Assembly (NCBI RefSeq): GCF_017565305.1
Contig: NZ_JAGEKP010000003.1
Span: forward strand, 310,001-374,000
Reading direction: 5' to 3'
Source of the DNA: Leifsonia sp. TF02-11
GTDB lineage: Bacteria > Actinomycetota > Actinomycetes > Actinomycetales > Microbacteriaceae
DNA length: 64,000 bases
The notes beneath the pieces were generated by a model that saw only the letters and a program-made list of their open reading frames with translations, made no database searches and had not been told where the DNA came from. The position numbers and the translations under genes were made by a program. Shown here piece after piece: positions 51,774 through 60,360 of the stretch (its first letter is position 1; every line of letters begins with the position of its first letter).

Positions 51774-52649
51774 GTGACCACCCTGTACGCTCCCGCACCC
51801 GAGCTGCCGGTGTACGACTTCCGACGGCCGACCACGCTCGCCCGCGAGCATTCGCGTGTGCTGGAGCTGGCGTTCGAGACCTTCGCGCGGCAGTGGGCGA
51901 CCCAGCTCACCGCCAAGGTTCGGGTGCTCAGCCAGGTCACCTGCGACTCCGTCGCGATGCAGACCTACGACGAGTACGCGGCGTCCCTCCCGGCGACGAC
52001 GGCGATGGTGCTGTGCGAGCTGGAGGGTCTCGCCCCGAAGGGCGTCATCCAGTTCCCGACCGTCGCAGCGCTGTCGTGGGTGAACGCGATGCTCGGCGGC
52101 TCGGGAGTGCCGGTCTCCGAGGAGCGCACCTTCACCCAGATCGAGCACGCGCTGGTGCGCAAGCTGATGGACGACGCGCTCGAAGACCTGCGCTACTCGC
52201 TGGGCAGCATCCTGGCGACGACGATCACCGTCGACGCCATCCAGTACAACTCGCAGTTCGCGCAGGCCGCGGCGACGTCCGAGCTCATGATCGTCGCCGG
52301 CTTCCAGCTGCGGGTGGGCGAGTCCACCGCGCCGGCGACGCTGGCCCTTCCTGCCTCCGTACTGCTGCCGCAGCTGGGGGAGACCAACCCGACGTCGAGC
52401 ACCGAGAATGCGCGCGAGCTCGTCGACGCACAGCTCGCGCGCGTGCCCGTCGACGTCTCGCTGCGGCTCACACCGGCCGTCGTGAAGCCGAGCGTGGTTC
52501 TCGGTCTGGCCGTCGGCGACCTCCTGCCCCTCCCGCATCCGCAACACCGACCGTTCGATCTCGCCGTGGGGGGACACCCCGTGGCCGGCGCAGCACTGGG
52601 CTCCAGCGGATCCCGCCTCGCCTGCGTCGTCGTCAAGACAGAGGACTGA
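51774..52649 (+). CDS. fliM: flagellar motor switch protein FliM (without CheY-binding N-terminus)
   Basis: A 291-residue C-ring protein. The middle domain begins at once (YDFRRPTTLAREHSRVLELAFETFARQWATQLTA) and includes the switch segment ALSWVNAMLGGSG. The C-terminal SpoA-like domain is VDVSLRLTPAVVKPSVVLGLAVGDLLPLPHP. Canonical FliM proteins carry about 40 more residues with the LSQxEIDALL motif that binds CheY-P; it is absent here and no other start in this frame supplies it. Confidence 0.92.
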   Translation: MTTLYAPAPELPVYDFRRPTTLAREHSRVLELAFETFARQWATQLTAKVRVLSQVTCDSVAMQTYDEYAASLPATTAMVLCELEGLAPKGVIQFPTVAALSWVNAMLGGSGVPVSEERTFTQIEHALVRKLMDDALEDLRYSLGSILATTITVDAIQYNSQFAQAAATSELMIVAGFQLRVGESTAPATLALPASVLLPQLGETNPTSSTENARELVDAQLARVPVDVSLRLTPAVVKPSVVLGLAVGDLLPLPHPQHRPFDLAVGGHPVAGAALGSSGSRLACVVVKTED

Positions 52650-52654
52650 CTCGC

Positions 52655-53371
52655 ATGAGCATGACTTACGCCTCCGGAACCACTCTCTCGCTCGCCCAGG
52701 CTCAGGCCGCGGCGGAGGCGCTGGCTGGCGTGCTGCCGACCGGCGCGCCGCTGACCGCGCTGCTGCACACCGCCGGCGGCTTCGCGGGGCAGACCGCGAA
52801 CGCGGTGGTCGCGACCTTCGTCGGTGCGACCTCCGTCGACCTCGGGGTCGTGCTGCTGGAGGCTCCGTCGCTCGTCGACGAGGGTGCGGACGGCTCGCCC
52901 GTCGTCGCACTGCAGGACGTGCTCCAGCCGGCCCTGGAGGCCGCCAGCGACACCTTCGGCGCCGGCGTCCTCGACGACGCGCGCGTGGAGGACGCCGCAG
53001 AGCTGTTCGGCGACGAGGCGACGACGGTGTTCGAGCTCAGCGGTCCCTCCGGTGTGGCGGGCTGGTTCGCGGTGCGCGGGCGCGCCGGTATCGCCGAGCG
53101 TGCGGCCTCCGGGGCGATCGCGGGCAAGCTCGCGCGCATCAGCAACGTGGAGATGGCGCTCACGGTCGAGATCGGCCGCACCCGCATGGCGGTGCGCGAC
53201 GTGCTCGCGATGGAGCCGGGCGCGGTGATCGAGCTCGACCGCTCCGCCGGTTCGCCCGCGGACGTGCTCCTCAACGGCCGGCTGATCGCGCACGGCGAGA
53301 TCGTGGTCGTCGACCAGGACTACGCCGTCCGCATCACCAAGATCCTCGACGCGGCCGAAGACCTGGACTGA
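52655..53371 (+). CDS. fliN: flagellar motor switch protein FliN/FliY
   Basis: A 238-residue protein. Residues about 150-235 are the FliN SpoA domain (ISNVEMALTVEIGRTRMAVRDVLAMEPGAVIELDRSAGSPADVLLNGRLIAHGEIVVVDQDYAVRI region). The N-terminal 150 residues are extra and resemble a degenerate CheC/FliY-like domain (LTALLHTAGG, VFELSGPSGVAGWFAV). GAGGACTG lies before the ATG. Confidence 0.9.
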   Translation: MSMTYASGTTLSLAQAQAAAEALAGVLPTGAPLTALLHTAGGFAGQTANAVVATFVGATSVDLGVVLLEAPSLVDEGADGSPVVALQDVLQPALEAASDTFGAGVLDDARVEDAAELFGDEATTVFELSGPSGVAGWFAVRGRAGIAERAASGAIAGKLARISNVEMALTVEIGRTRMAVRDVLAMEPGAVIELDRSAGSPADVLLNGRLIAHGEIVVVDQDYAVRITKILDAAEDLD

Positions 53372-53389
53372 CGCCGACCACACCCGGCA

Positions 53390-53788
53390 CTACGGCCGCA
53401 CGATGCGCCCCAGGGTGCGCGTGTAGTCCTCTTTGATGATGTCGAGGTGCGCCCAGGTCTTGAGCGAGCCGACCTCCGGGAGCGAACGCAGTTGCTCGAT
53501 GACCGCGAGCACGCCTCCCGTCGTGCTGCCGACGATCGTCGCGATGGCGTCGTAGGCGCCGTGCGCGTCGGCGGCGAGGTCGACCGCCGACGTGGCGACG
53601 AGGTAGCGGTGCACGGGCTCCGCCGGGCCGCGCAGGGCGATGCCGACGCGGTAGCTGGCGCGACCGTCTTCCTGCAGCACCGCGATCAGATCGTGGTCCA
53701 AGCGGTCGAGCCGGGCTTCGTGTACGGAGGCGGCGGTGATGAACTCCTTCAGCAGCGCATCGTACGTGCTTACGCGTAGCTGCCGCAC
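53390..53788 (-). pseudogene. Lrp/AsnC-family regulator with internal deletion
   Basis: A 132-residue frame. Residues 20-45 (LDRLDHDLIAVLQEDGRASYR) match the start of the Lrp/AsnC helix-turn-helix domain, but the text jumps directly to the effector (RAM) domain (VGIALRGPAEPVHRYLVATSAVDLAA ... VLAVIEQLRSLPEVGSLKTWAHLDIIKEDY). The recognition helix and linker, about 40-45 residues, are missing. It cannot bind DNA in the normal way. It may be a relic or an effector-only protein. Confidence 0.6.
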
Positions 53789-53807
53789 GCCGGGCGCCTC
53801 CCGTAAC

Positions 53808-53868
53808 GCCGAAGGGCACGTCGTTGTCCCTTTCGAGCGCCGAAAGGGACAACAACGTGCCCCTCGGC
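53808..53868. repeat. 61-bp palindromic element, copy 1
   Basis: Arms of 28 bases (53808-53835 and 53841-53868) with a 5-base loop AGCGC. The arm core is GGGCACGTCGTTGTCCC. Two mismatches in the stem are G-T compatible. This copy lies between the Lrp-like gene and the SUMF-domain gene. Confidence 0.9.
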
Positions 53869-53882
53869 GGTCGGGAGGTGCG

Positions 53883-54632
53883 TCAGCGCCGCGGCGTCCA
53901 GCCCGGCGGGAGCGGATAGACCAGATCCGCGCGCTCGCGGTCGGCCTCCGCCGACCAGCCCTGCGCCTCGCCCTCGGCGTCGAACCCGCCCCGCGCAACG
54001 CGGAAGCCGAGGTCCTCGTGCTGCGTGCGCGGTGAGCCGCCCCGGCGCACGGAGGCCCGCACGCTCCAGGCGTCGTCGGCGTAGCCTCCGCCGCGGAACA
54101 CCCGGTAGTCGTCGTAGCGAGCGGGGTCCAGATAGTCCCAGCACCACTCCCAGACGTTGCCGAGGGTGTCGAACAGTCCGTGCAGGTTTGGCAGCCTCCC
54201 GCCCACGTCGTGCGGGGCCGAGAGCCCGTCGGCGCTCGTCCAGGCGACCTCGCCGAGCGGCCCGTAGTGCGGGCCGGTGGAGCCGGCACGGCAGGCGTAC
54301 TCCCACTCCGCCTCGGTCGGGAGGCGGTAGCCGTCGGCGTCCACGTGCCAGGTCACGTCCTCGCCGTCGAACGAGTAGGCCGGGTCGAGGCCCTCCCACT
54401 CCGACGCCGCGTTGCAGAACCGGATGGCGCGCAGCCAGCTGATCCCGGTCGCCGGTCGCCGTGGATGGGAGGCCGGCTCGCCGATCAGCTCGGCCACCTG
54501 CTCCTCGGTGACGGCGAAGACGCCGATCTCGAACGACTCCAGCTCAACGGTCCAGCGGCGCTTCAGCCGGGCGTCGTGGAGCTGCACCGCGCCGGGCGGG
54601 ATGTACGCCATCTCGATCTCCGCGCCCTCCAC
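53883..54632 (-). CDS. SUMF1/formylglycine-generating-enzyme-fold protein
   Basis: A 249-residue protein of the FGE-sulfatase superfamily: MAYIPPGAVQLHD, WLRAIRFCNAASEWEGLDPAYSF, YRLPTEAEWEYACRAGS, DTLGNVWEWCWDYLDP and RVFRGGGYADDAW ... EDLGFRVAR. The copper-binding cysteine pair of true formylglycine-generating enzymes (in the RGGSWLCHASYC region) is absent. Role unknown. The GTG at 54632 was chosen; an ATG at 54611 with GGAG before it is a good alternative. It lies between fliN and fliO on the opposite strand. Confidence 0.75.
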   Translation of the reverse strand: MEGAEIEMAYIPPGAVQLHDARLKRRWTVELESFEIGVFAVTEEQVAELIGEPASHPRRPATGISWLRAIRFCNAASEWEGLDPAYSFDGEDVTWHVDADGYRLPTEAEWEYACRAGSTGPHYGPLGEVAWTSADGLSAPHDVGGRLPNLHGLFDTLGNVWEWCWDYLDPARYDDYRVFRGGGYADDAWSVRASVRRGGSPRTQHEDLGFRVARGGFDAEGEAQGWSAEADRERADLVYPLPPGWTPRR

Positions 54633-54656
54633 GGGTCCACCCTGCCACACCGGCGC

Positions 54657-54685
54657 CTAACGGGGTGCGGCCGATGGCCGATAGT
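54657..54685 (+). promoter_or_regulatory. sigma28-type promoter of the fliO operon
   Basis: CTAACG, 14 bases, GCCGATAGT, ending seven bases before the fliO GTG, again leaderless. Confidence 0.82.
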
Positions 54686-54692
54686 GCGATCC

Positions 54693-55205
54693 GTGGAGAC
54701 CCTGTTCGTCGCCCTCCGGGTGCTCGTCGTCCTCGGCGTGATCGTCGGGCTGCTGTGGTTCGTGCAGCGCCGGATCACGCGCGGGCGCGGTGCGCGCGGC
54801 GGTCGCACCCGTCGCGGCAACGCCGTGTCGGTGGTCGGACGCCAGGGGGTCGGGCCGAAGGCGTCGGTCGTCGTCGTGGATGTGGACGGCAACCGGTTCG
54901 TGCTCGGCGTGACCGAACGACAGGTGAGCGTGCTGCACACCGGAGCCCGTCCGCAGGAGGCGGACGCCGAGGTGACCCCTCTGGTTCCGGTGCGCAAGAC
55001 ATTCGCGAAAGACGTCGACGCGGCCGGTTCGGCAGTCGCGGCGTCCGGACCGGTCGGGGCTCAGGGATCCACGGACACCAGGCAGGATGCCGACTTCCTC
55101 ACGGCGCAGGGACGCGCCTCGCTCTTCGACGAGGCACTCAAAGGCTCGATCCTGTCACCCGCGACCTGGCGGCAGGCGAGTTCGGCGGTGCGGCAGAAGA
55201 GGTGA
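54693..55205 (+). CDS. fliO: flagellar biosynthetic protein FliO
   Basis: A 170-residue protein: one membrane helix (VALRVLVVLGVIVGLLWFVQRR), a basic stretch, then a beta-rich cytoplasmic part (VVGRQGVGPKASVVVVDVDGNRFVLGVTERQVSVLHTG) typical of FliO, and a long tail. FliO helps assemble the FliP ring. GTGA overlap with fliP. Confidence 0.88.
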   Translation: METLFVALRVLVVLGVIVGLLWFVQRRITRGRGARGGRTRRGNAVSVVGRQGVGPKASVVVVDVDGNRFVLGVTERQVSVLHTGARPQEADAEVTPLVPVRKTFAKDVDAAGSAVAASGPVGAQGSTDTRQDADFLTAQGRASLFDEALKGSILSPATWRQASSAVRQKR

Positions 55206-56086
55206 CGGCGACGCGCGCCGAGTTGCGCGCACCCCTCCGTGCCGCGCTCGGCCGTGCTCACGCCCGCGCGTCCCACCTGCTGCCGCGGCTCGCGATCGCC
55301 GGCGTGCTGGTCGCGCTCATGGCAGCGGCGTTCGTCCTGCTCTCGGCGACGGGCGCGCACGCGGTGCCGACACCCGTCCCGACCCCGTCCGGTCCGGCCG
55401 GTCCCGGAGGCACCGGCGGCATCACGGTGGACATCAACGGCCCCAACGGCACCCCCAGCGCCGCCATCCTCACGCTCGTCGGCATCACCGTGCTCTCGGT
55501 CGCGCCTGCGCTGCTGCTGATGATGTCGTCGTTCACCAAGATCTTCGTCGTGCTGGCGATCACCCGCAACGCGCTCGCGCTGCCGTCCATCCCGCCCAAC
55601 CAGGTGCTCGCGGGCCTGTCGCTGTTCCTCAGCCTGTTCATCATGAGCCCGGTGCTGGTCGACATCAACAGCACCGCCGTGCAGCCCTACCTCGCGGGAC
55701 ACATCGACTTCACCGCGGCCGTGCACGCGGCCGAGGTGCCGCTGCGGCACTTCATGTCCGCGCACACCCGCGAGGAGGACATCGCGCTCATGACGCGCGC
55801 GGCCGGTCGTCCCAACCCGGACTCCGCCGCGTCCGTGCCGATCCTCACGCTCATCCCGGCGTTCATGATCTCGGAGCTGCGCGCGGCGTTCATCATCGGG
55901 TTCGTCATCTTCGTGCCGTTCCTGGTGATCGACATGGTCGTCTCCGCGGCCCTGATGTCGATGGGCATGATGATGCTCCCGCCGGTGATGATCTCGCTGC
56001 CGTTCAAGATCCTGCTGTTCGTGCTCGTCGATGGCTGGGGCCTCATCATCACGAGCCTGATCACGAGCTATCGAGGTGGCGGATGA
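55202..56086 (+). CDS. fliP: flagellar export gate protein FliP
   Basis: A 294-residue membrane protein: signal-like first helix (about 28-52, ending ATGAHA), then FliP motifs LLLMMSSFTKIFVVLAITRNAL, PPNQVLAGLSLFLSLFIMSPV, ILTLIPAFMISELRAAFIIGF and PPVMISLPFKILLFVLVDGWGLI. ATGA overlap with fliQ. Confidence 0.96.
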   Translation: MTATRAELRAPLRAALGRAHARASHLLPRLAIAGVLVALMAAAFVLLSATGAHAVPTPVPTPSGPAGPGGTGGITVDINGPNGTPSAAILTLVGITVLSVAPALLLMMSSFTKIFVVLAITRNALALPSIPPNQVLAGLSLFLSLFIMSPVLVDINSTAVQPYLAGHIDFTAAVHAAEVPLRHFMSAHTREEDIALMTRAAGRPNPDSAASVPILTLIPAFMISELRAAFIIGFVIFVPFLVIDMVVSAALMSMGMMMLPPVMISLPFKILLFVLVDGWGLIITSLITSYRGGG

Positions 56087-56358
56087 ACCCGAACGCGGTC
56101 CTCGACATCGCCATGCAGGGCCTCCTGATCACGGCCAAGCTCGCCGCGCCGATCGTGGTCACCGCCCTCGTGGTCGGCTTCGCGATCTCGCTCATCCAGT
56201 CGATCACGCAGATCCAGGAGGTCACGCTCTCGTTCGTGCCGAAGGCGGCGGCCGTCGCCATCGCACTGATCATCTGCGGCCAGTGGATGATCGCGGAGCT
56301 GATCACGTTCACGCACGTGCTGTTCGAGAAGATCCCGACCCTCCTCGGGGGCGGCTGA
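56083..56358 (+). CDS. fliQ: flagellar export gate protein FliQ
   Basis: A 91-residue two-helix protein (NAVLDIAMQGLLITAKLAAPIVVTALVVGFAISLIQSITQIQEVTLSFVPK). TGATG junction with fliR. Confidence 0.95.
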   Translation: MNPNAVLDIAMQGLLITAKLAAPIVVTALVVGFAISLIQSITQIQEVTLSFVPKAAAVAIALIICGQWMIAELITFTHVLFEKIPTLLGGG

Positions 56359-57119
56359 TGTTCATCCCGATCGATCTCTCCGCCATCGAGGCCGTTGCGC
56401 TGGCGTCGCTGCGGATGGTCGCGTTCCTGGTGATAGCCCCGCCCTTCTCGTACAACGGTTTCCCCGCCCAGGTGAAGGGGATGCTCGCGATCGGGCTCGC
56501 GGTCGCCGTGGCCCCGCGGGTCGGCGCCGGGTACCACTCCGGCGACCTCGGGGCGTTCCTGCTCGACATGGTGCGCGAGCTCGCCGTCGGCGCGACGCTC
56601 GGCTTCCTCGTGTTCGTGGTGTTCGCCGCCATCCAGTCGGCGGGCAGTTTCATCGACCTGTTCGGCGGCTTCCAGCTCGCGCAGGCGTTCGATCCGCAGG
56701 CGATGATCAACGGAGCCCAGTTCACCCGGATGTTCCAGCTGACCGCGCTCGCGCTGCTGTTCGCCTCCGGCGGCTACCAGCTGATCATCGGCGGCCTGGT
56801 GCGCACCTTCGACGCTGTTCCGCTCGCGGCGGGGATGGACCTCGCCGACCCGACGAAGGCCATGGTCACCGGCGTCACCCAGATGTTCCTGTCCGCCCTG
56901 CAGATCGCCGGACCGCTCATCATCGTGCTGTTCATGGCCGACATGGCGCTCGGCCTCCTCACCCGCGTCGCACCGGCGCTCAACGCGTTCGCGCTGGGCT
57001 TCCCGCTGAAGATCATGCTCACGGTCGTGTTGTCGGCCGTCGTGTTCGTGGCGCTGCCCGGCGTCGTCAGCTCGCTGACCGACACCGCCGTGAAGACCAT
57101 GCTGGGGGTGACGCGATGA
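56358..57119 (+). CDS. fliR: flagellar export gate protein FliR
   Basis: A 253-residue protein with six helices: VALASLRMVAFLVIAPPFSYNGFPAQVKGMLAIGLAVAVAP, AIQSAGSFIDLFGGFQLAQAFDP, and ALNAFALGFPLKIMLTVVLSA. It forms the gate with FliP and FliQ. ATGA overlap with flhB. Confidence 0.95.
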   Translation: MFIPIDLSAIEAVALASLRMVAFLVIAPPFSYNGFPAQVKGMLAIGLAVAVAPRVGAGYHSGDLGAFLLDMVRELAVGATLGFLVFVVFAAIQSAGSFIDLFGGFQLAQAFDPQAMINGAQFTRMFQLTALALLFASGGYQLIIGGLVRTFDAVPLAAGMDLADPTKAMVTGVTQMFLSALQIAGPLIIVLFMADMALGLLTRVAPALNAFALGFPLKIMLTVVLSAVVFVALPGVVSSLTDTAVKTMLGVTR

Positions 57120-58315
57120 GCGACGCGCAGGAACGCACCGAACAGGCGACCGACAAACGGATGAAGGAGGCCCGCTCGAAGGGGCGGCTCGCCAAGTCCA
57201 CCGACCTCACCGCCTGGGTCGGCGTGGGCGCCGCGGCGATCATGCTGCCGCTCACGCTGCAGAAGGGCAGCGACGCCGCCGTCGATCAGCTCTTCACCGT
57301 GCGGTCGGTCATCGAGAGCCCCGACCCGGCGAAGGCGCTGGTCGCGCTCGGCGACGGGTTCGGCAGCATCATGGCCACGATCGGGCCGTTGCTCGCGGTC
57401 GGTGCGATCGCGGTCGTCGGTGCGGCGGCCGCGCAGGGCGGCATCCACTTCAAGCGGCTGTCGCCCAAGTTCGAGCAGTTCAACATCGTCACCGGTGTCG
57501 CGAGGGTGTTCGGGATGCGCGCGCTCTGGGAAGGCGCGAAGACGCTGCTCAAGTCGGCGGTGGTGGGCATCGGGCTGTTCCTGGTCGTCCAGGGGCTGAT
57601 GCCGGTGCTGCTGACGTCCGGGATGATGCCGATCGCCGCGCTGCTGTCCGCGGCGGGCGGCGGCGCGGCCGGCCTCCTCCAGGCGGCGATCGGCGCGGGG
57701 CTCGTGCTCGCGGGCCTCGACGTGCTCGTCGTGATGCGCCGCAACCGCAAGCACACCCGGATGACCAAGCGCGAGGTGCGCGACGAGCACAAGAACTCCG
57801 ACGGCGACCCGCTGATCCGGTCGCAGCGGCGGTCGCGCCAGCTGGCGATGAGCCGCAACCGGATGATCGCGGCGATCGGCCAGTCGGATGTCGTGCTCGT
57901 CAACCCGACCCACTTCGCGGTCGCCATCTCGTACGAGCCGGGCAAGTCGGCTCCGCGCGTCGTCGCGAAGGGCGCGGGCGCGATCGCGCTGCGCATCCGC
58001 GAGAAGGCGGAGGACGAGCGGGTGCCGGTGGTCAAGGACATCCCGCTCGCCCGGGCGCTGCACGCGAGCTGCCGGCTCGGCGACGAGATCCCGGTCGAGC
58101 TCTACAACGCCGTGGCGCGCGTGCTGGCGTTCGTGATGTCGCTCAGGGCACGCGGCGCCGCCGCGGGCACCCACACAATGGCGACCCCGTCCGCCATCCC
58201 CGCGCAATTCCTCACGCCGAAGGGCACGTCGTTGTCCCCCTCGCGCCCCGAGGGGGACAACAACGTGCCCCTCGGCGCACCATCCGCACGCGCAACCGCA
58301 GGAGGTCTGCAGTGA
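57116..58315 (+). CDS. flhB: flagellar export switch protein FlhB with palindrome-encoded tail
   Basis: A 399-residue protein: four helices and the cytoplasmic domain with the self-cleavage motif N263-P-T-H266 (VLVNPTHFAVAISYEPGKSAP). It changes export from hook to filament substrates. The normal end of FlhB is near residue 345 (VARVLAFVMSLRARG). The next 50 residues are low in conservation and include residues 367-387, which are encoded by the 61-bp palindrome. GTGA overlap with flhA. Confidence 0.94.
   Translation: MSDAQERTEQATDKRMKEARSKGRLAKSTDLTAWVGVGAAAIMLPLTLQKGSDAAVDQLFTVRSVIESPDPAKALVALGDGFGSIMATIGPLLAVGAIAVVGAAAAQGGIHFKRLSPKFEQFNIVTGVARVFGMRALWEGAKTLLKSAVVGIGLFLVVQGLMPVLLTSGMMPIAALLSAAGGGAAGLLQAAIGAGLVLAGLDVLVVMRRNRKHTRMTKREVRDEHKNSDGDPLIRSQRRSRQLAMSRNRMIAAIGQSDVVLVNPTHFAVAISYEPGKSAPRVVAKGAGAIALRIREKAEDERVPVVKDIPLARALHASCRLGDEIPVELYNAVARVLAFVMSLRARGAAAGTHTMATPSAIPAQFLTPKGTSLSPSRPEGDNNVPLGAPSARATAGGLQ
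58216..58276. repeat. 61-bp palindromic element, copy 2 (in flhB)
   Basis: Arms 58216-58243 and 58249-58276, loop CGCCC. It is translated in flhB as PKGTSLSPSRPEGDNNVPLG. Confidence 0.92.
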
Positions 58316-60360
58316 AGTCCACAGCGAGCAAGGTCGCGGTGCCGATCGGCGTCGTCGGCATCATCATGCTGCTCGTCGTGCCGGTGCCGGCCTGGCTGCT
58401 CGACACGCTCATCATCGTCAACATCATGCTGGCGCTCGTGATCCTGCTCACGACGATGTTCGTCAAGAAGCCGCTGGACTTCTCGGTGTTCCCGTCTCTG
58501 CTGCTGGTCGCGACGCTCTTCCGGCTGGGTCTGAACGTGGCCTCCACTCGCCTCGTGCTCGGCGACGGCTACGCCGGCCAGGTCATCCAGGCGTTCGGCC
58601 ACGTGGCGGTCGGCGGGTCCATCATCATCGGCGCCGTCGTCTTCCTCATCCTGATCGTGATCCAGTTCATCGTCGTCACGAAGGGTGCAGAGCGCGTCGC
58701 GGAGGTCGGCGCGCGGTTCACCCTCGACGCGATGCCCGGCAAGCAGATGGCCATCGACGCCGACCTGAACGCCGGCCTCATCACCGAGGAGCAGGCAAGG
58801 GCGCGACGGGCGGAGGTCTCGGCCGAGGCCGACTTCTACGGTGCGATGGACGGTGCGAGCAAGTTCGTCAAGGGCGACGCGATCGCAGGCATCCTGATCA
58901 TCGTCATCAACGTGGTCGGCGGCATCGCGATCGGCATGATCCAGCGCGGCATGCAGCTCGGCGACGCGGTCAACTCCTACACCCTGCTGACGATCGGCGA
59001 CGGCCTGGTCACCCAGATCCCCGCGCTGCTGATGGCCGTCTCCACCGGCATGATCGTGACGCGCTCCAACGCGGAGACCGACATCGGCACAACTGCAAGC
59101 GGCCAGCTCGGGCAGTCCCGCAACGCGCTGACCATCGCGGGCTGCGCGGCCATCGTGATGGCGCTCATCCCGGGGATGCCGCCGATCCCGTTCGTGCTCG
59201 TCGGCGGCGTGCTCGTGCTCGCGGCCCAGCGCATCAAGACGTCGCAGGCCGCCGAGAAGAAGGCGAAGGCGGCGCAGGCGGCGGTGCAGAACGCCGGCAA
59301 GTCGGAGACGACGGAAGACCTCATCGACCAGATGCGGGTGCACGCCCTGGAGATCACCCTGGCGCCCGACCTGGTCGACATCGTGAGCGGCGCCTCCGAC
59401 GACCTGCTCGCCCGCGTGCGGGCGCTGCGCCGCAAGATCGCGCTCGAGCTCGGTCTGATCGTCCCGCCCGTCCGTACCCGCGACAGCGCCGAGCTGCCGC
59501 CCTCCACCTACGTGATCAAGATCGCCGGGGTGGAGGCCGGCCGCGGGCAGGCGCCAGGCGGCCGTGTGCTCGCCCTCGGCGACGCGCTCGACGGCCTGCC
59601 GGGCACGCCGACGGTCGAGCCGGTGTTCGGCCTGCCCGCCAAGTGGATCCCGTCCGAGATGCGGCACAGCGCCGAGCTGGGCGGGGCGACGGTGATCGAC
59701 CGGGTGTCCGTGTTGATCACGCACTTGTCGTCGATCATCACCTCCAACGCCGCCCGCCTGCTGACCCGGGAGGACGTGCGCCAGCTGACCGAGGCCGTCA
59801 AGCAGGTCAACGCGCCGGCGGTCGAGGAGCTGGTGCCGAACCTCCTGTCGCTCGCCGAAGTGCAGCGGGTGCTGCAGGGCCTGCTCGCCGAGCAGGTGCC
59901 GATCAACGACCTTCCGCGCATCCTGGAGGCGCTCGCGCTGCGGGCCAAGCTCTCGAACGACCCGGAGGGCCTCGTCGAGGCGGCGCGCGCGGCGCTCGGG
60001 CCGGCGGTGGTCGCGCCGCACATCGACGGGGGGACGCTCCGCGTGATCATGATCGATCCCGGCCTCGAGCAGTCGATGCTGGAGGGCCTCCGGCCGGGGG
60101 AGGGCGGCATGCAGATCGTGATGGATCCGCTGCGGCTGGAGGCCGTGCTCGCGTCGATCCGGCAGACCGCGGCCCAGCTCGACGAGGCCAACGTGTCGGC
60201 CGTCCTCGTCTGCGCCCCCGCGCTGCGGCCGGCGATCCGGCGGCTGGTCGCCGGGCAGCTCTCCGGGCTGGCGGTGCTGAGCTACCAGGAGGTCGGGGCG
60301 GCGCAGGCGGCCATCGAGACGGTCGGGGTGGTGAGGGGTGCGGAATCGATCGCGGCCTGA
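58312..60360 (+). CDS. flhA: flagellar export protein FlhA
   Basis: A 682-residue protein: eight N-terminal helices with the FHIPEP region (LDFSVFPSLLLVATLFRLGLNVASTRLVL; FVVTKGAERVAEVGARFTLDAMPGKQMAIDADLNAGLI) and a C-terminal cytoplasmic domain that receives chaperone-substrate complexes. Normal length. Confidence 0.96.
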   Translation: MKSTASKVAVPIGVVGIIMLLVVPVPAWLLDTLIIVNIMLALVILLTTMFVKKPLDFSVFPSLLLVATLFRLGLNVASTRLVLGDGYAGQVIQAFGHVAVGGSIIIGAVVFLILIVIQFIVVTKGAERVAEVGARFTLDAMPGKQMAIDADLNAGLITEEQARARRAEVSAEADFYGAMDGASKFVKGDAIAGILIIVINVVGGIAIGMIQRGMQLGDAVNSYTLLTIGDGLVTQIPALLMAVSTGMIVTRSNAETDIGTTASGQLGQSRNALTIAGCAAIVMALIPGMPPIPFVLVGGVLVLAAQRIKTSQAAEKKAKAAQAAVQNAGKSETTEDLIDQMRVHALEITLAPDLVDIVSGASDDLLARVRALRRKIALELGLIVPPVRTRDSAELPPSTYVIKIAGVEAGRGQAPGGRVLALGDALDGLPGTPTVEPVFGLPAKWIPSEMRHSAELGGATVIDRVSVLITHLSSIITSNAARLLTREDVRQLTEAVKQVNAPAVEELVPNLLSLAEVQRVLQGLLAEQVPINDLPRILEALALRAKLSNDPEGLVEAARAALGPAVVAPHIDGGTLRVIMIDPGLEQSMLEGLRPGEGGMQIVMDPLRLEAVLASIRQTAAQLDEANVSAVLVCAPALRPAIRRLVAGQLSGLAVLSYQEVGAAQAAIETVGVVRGAESIAA

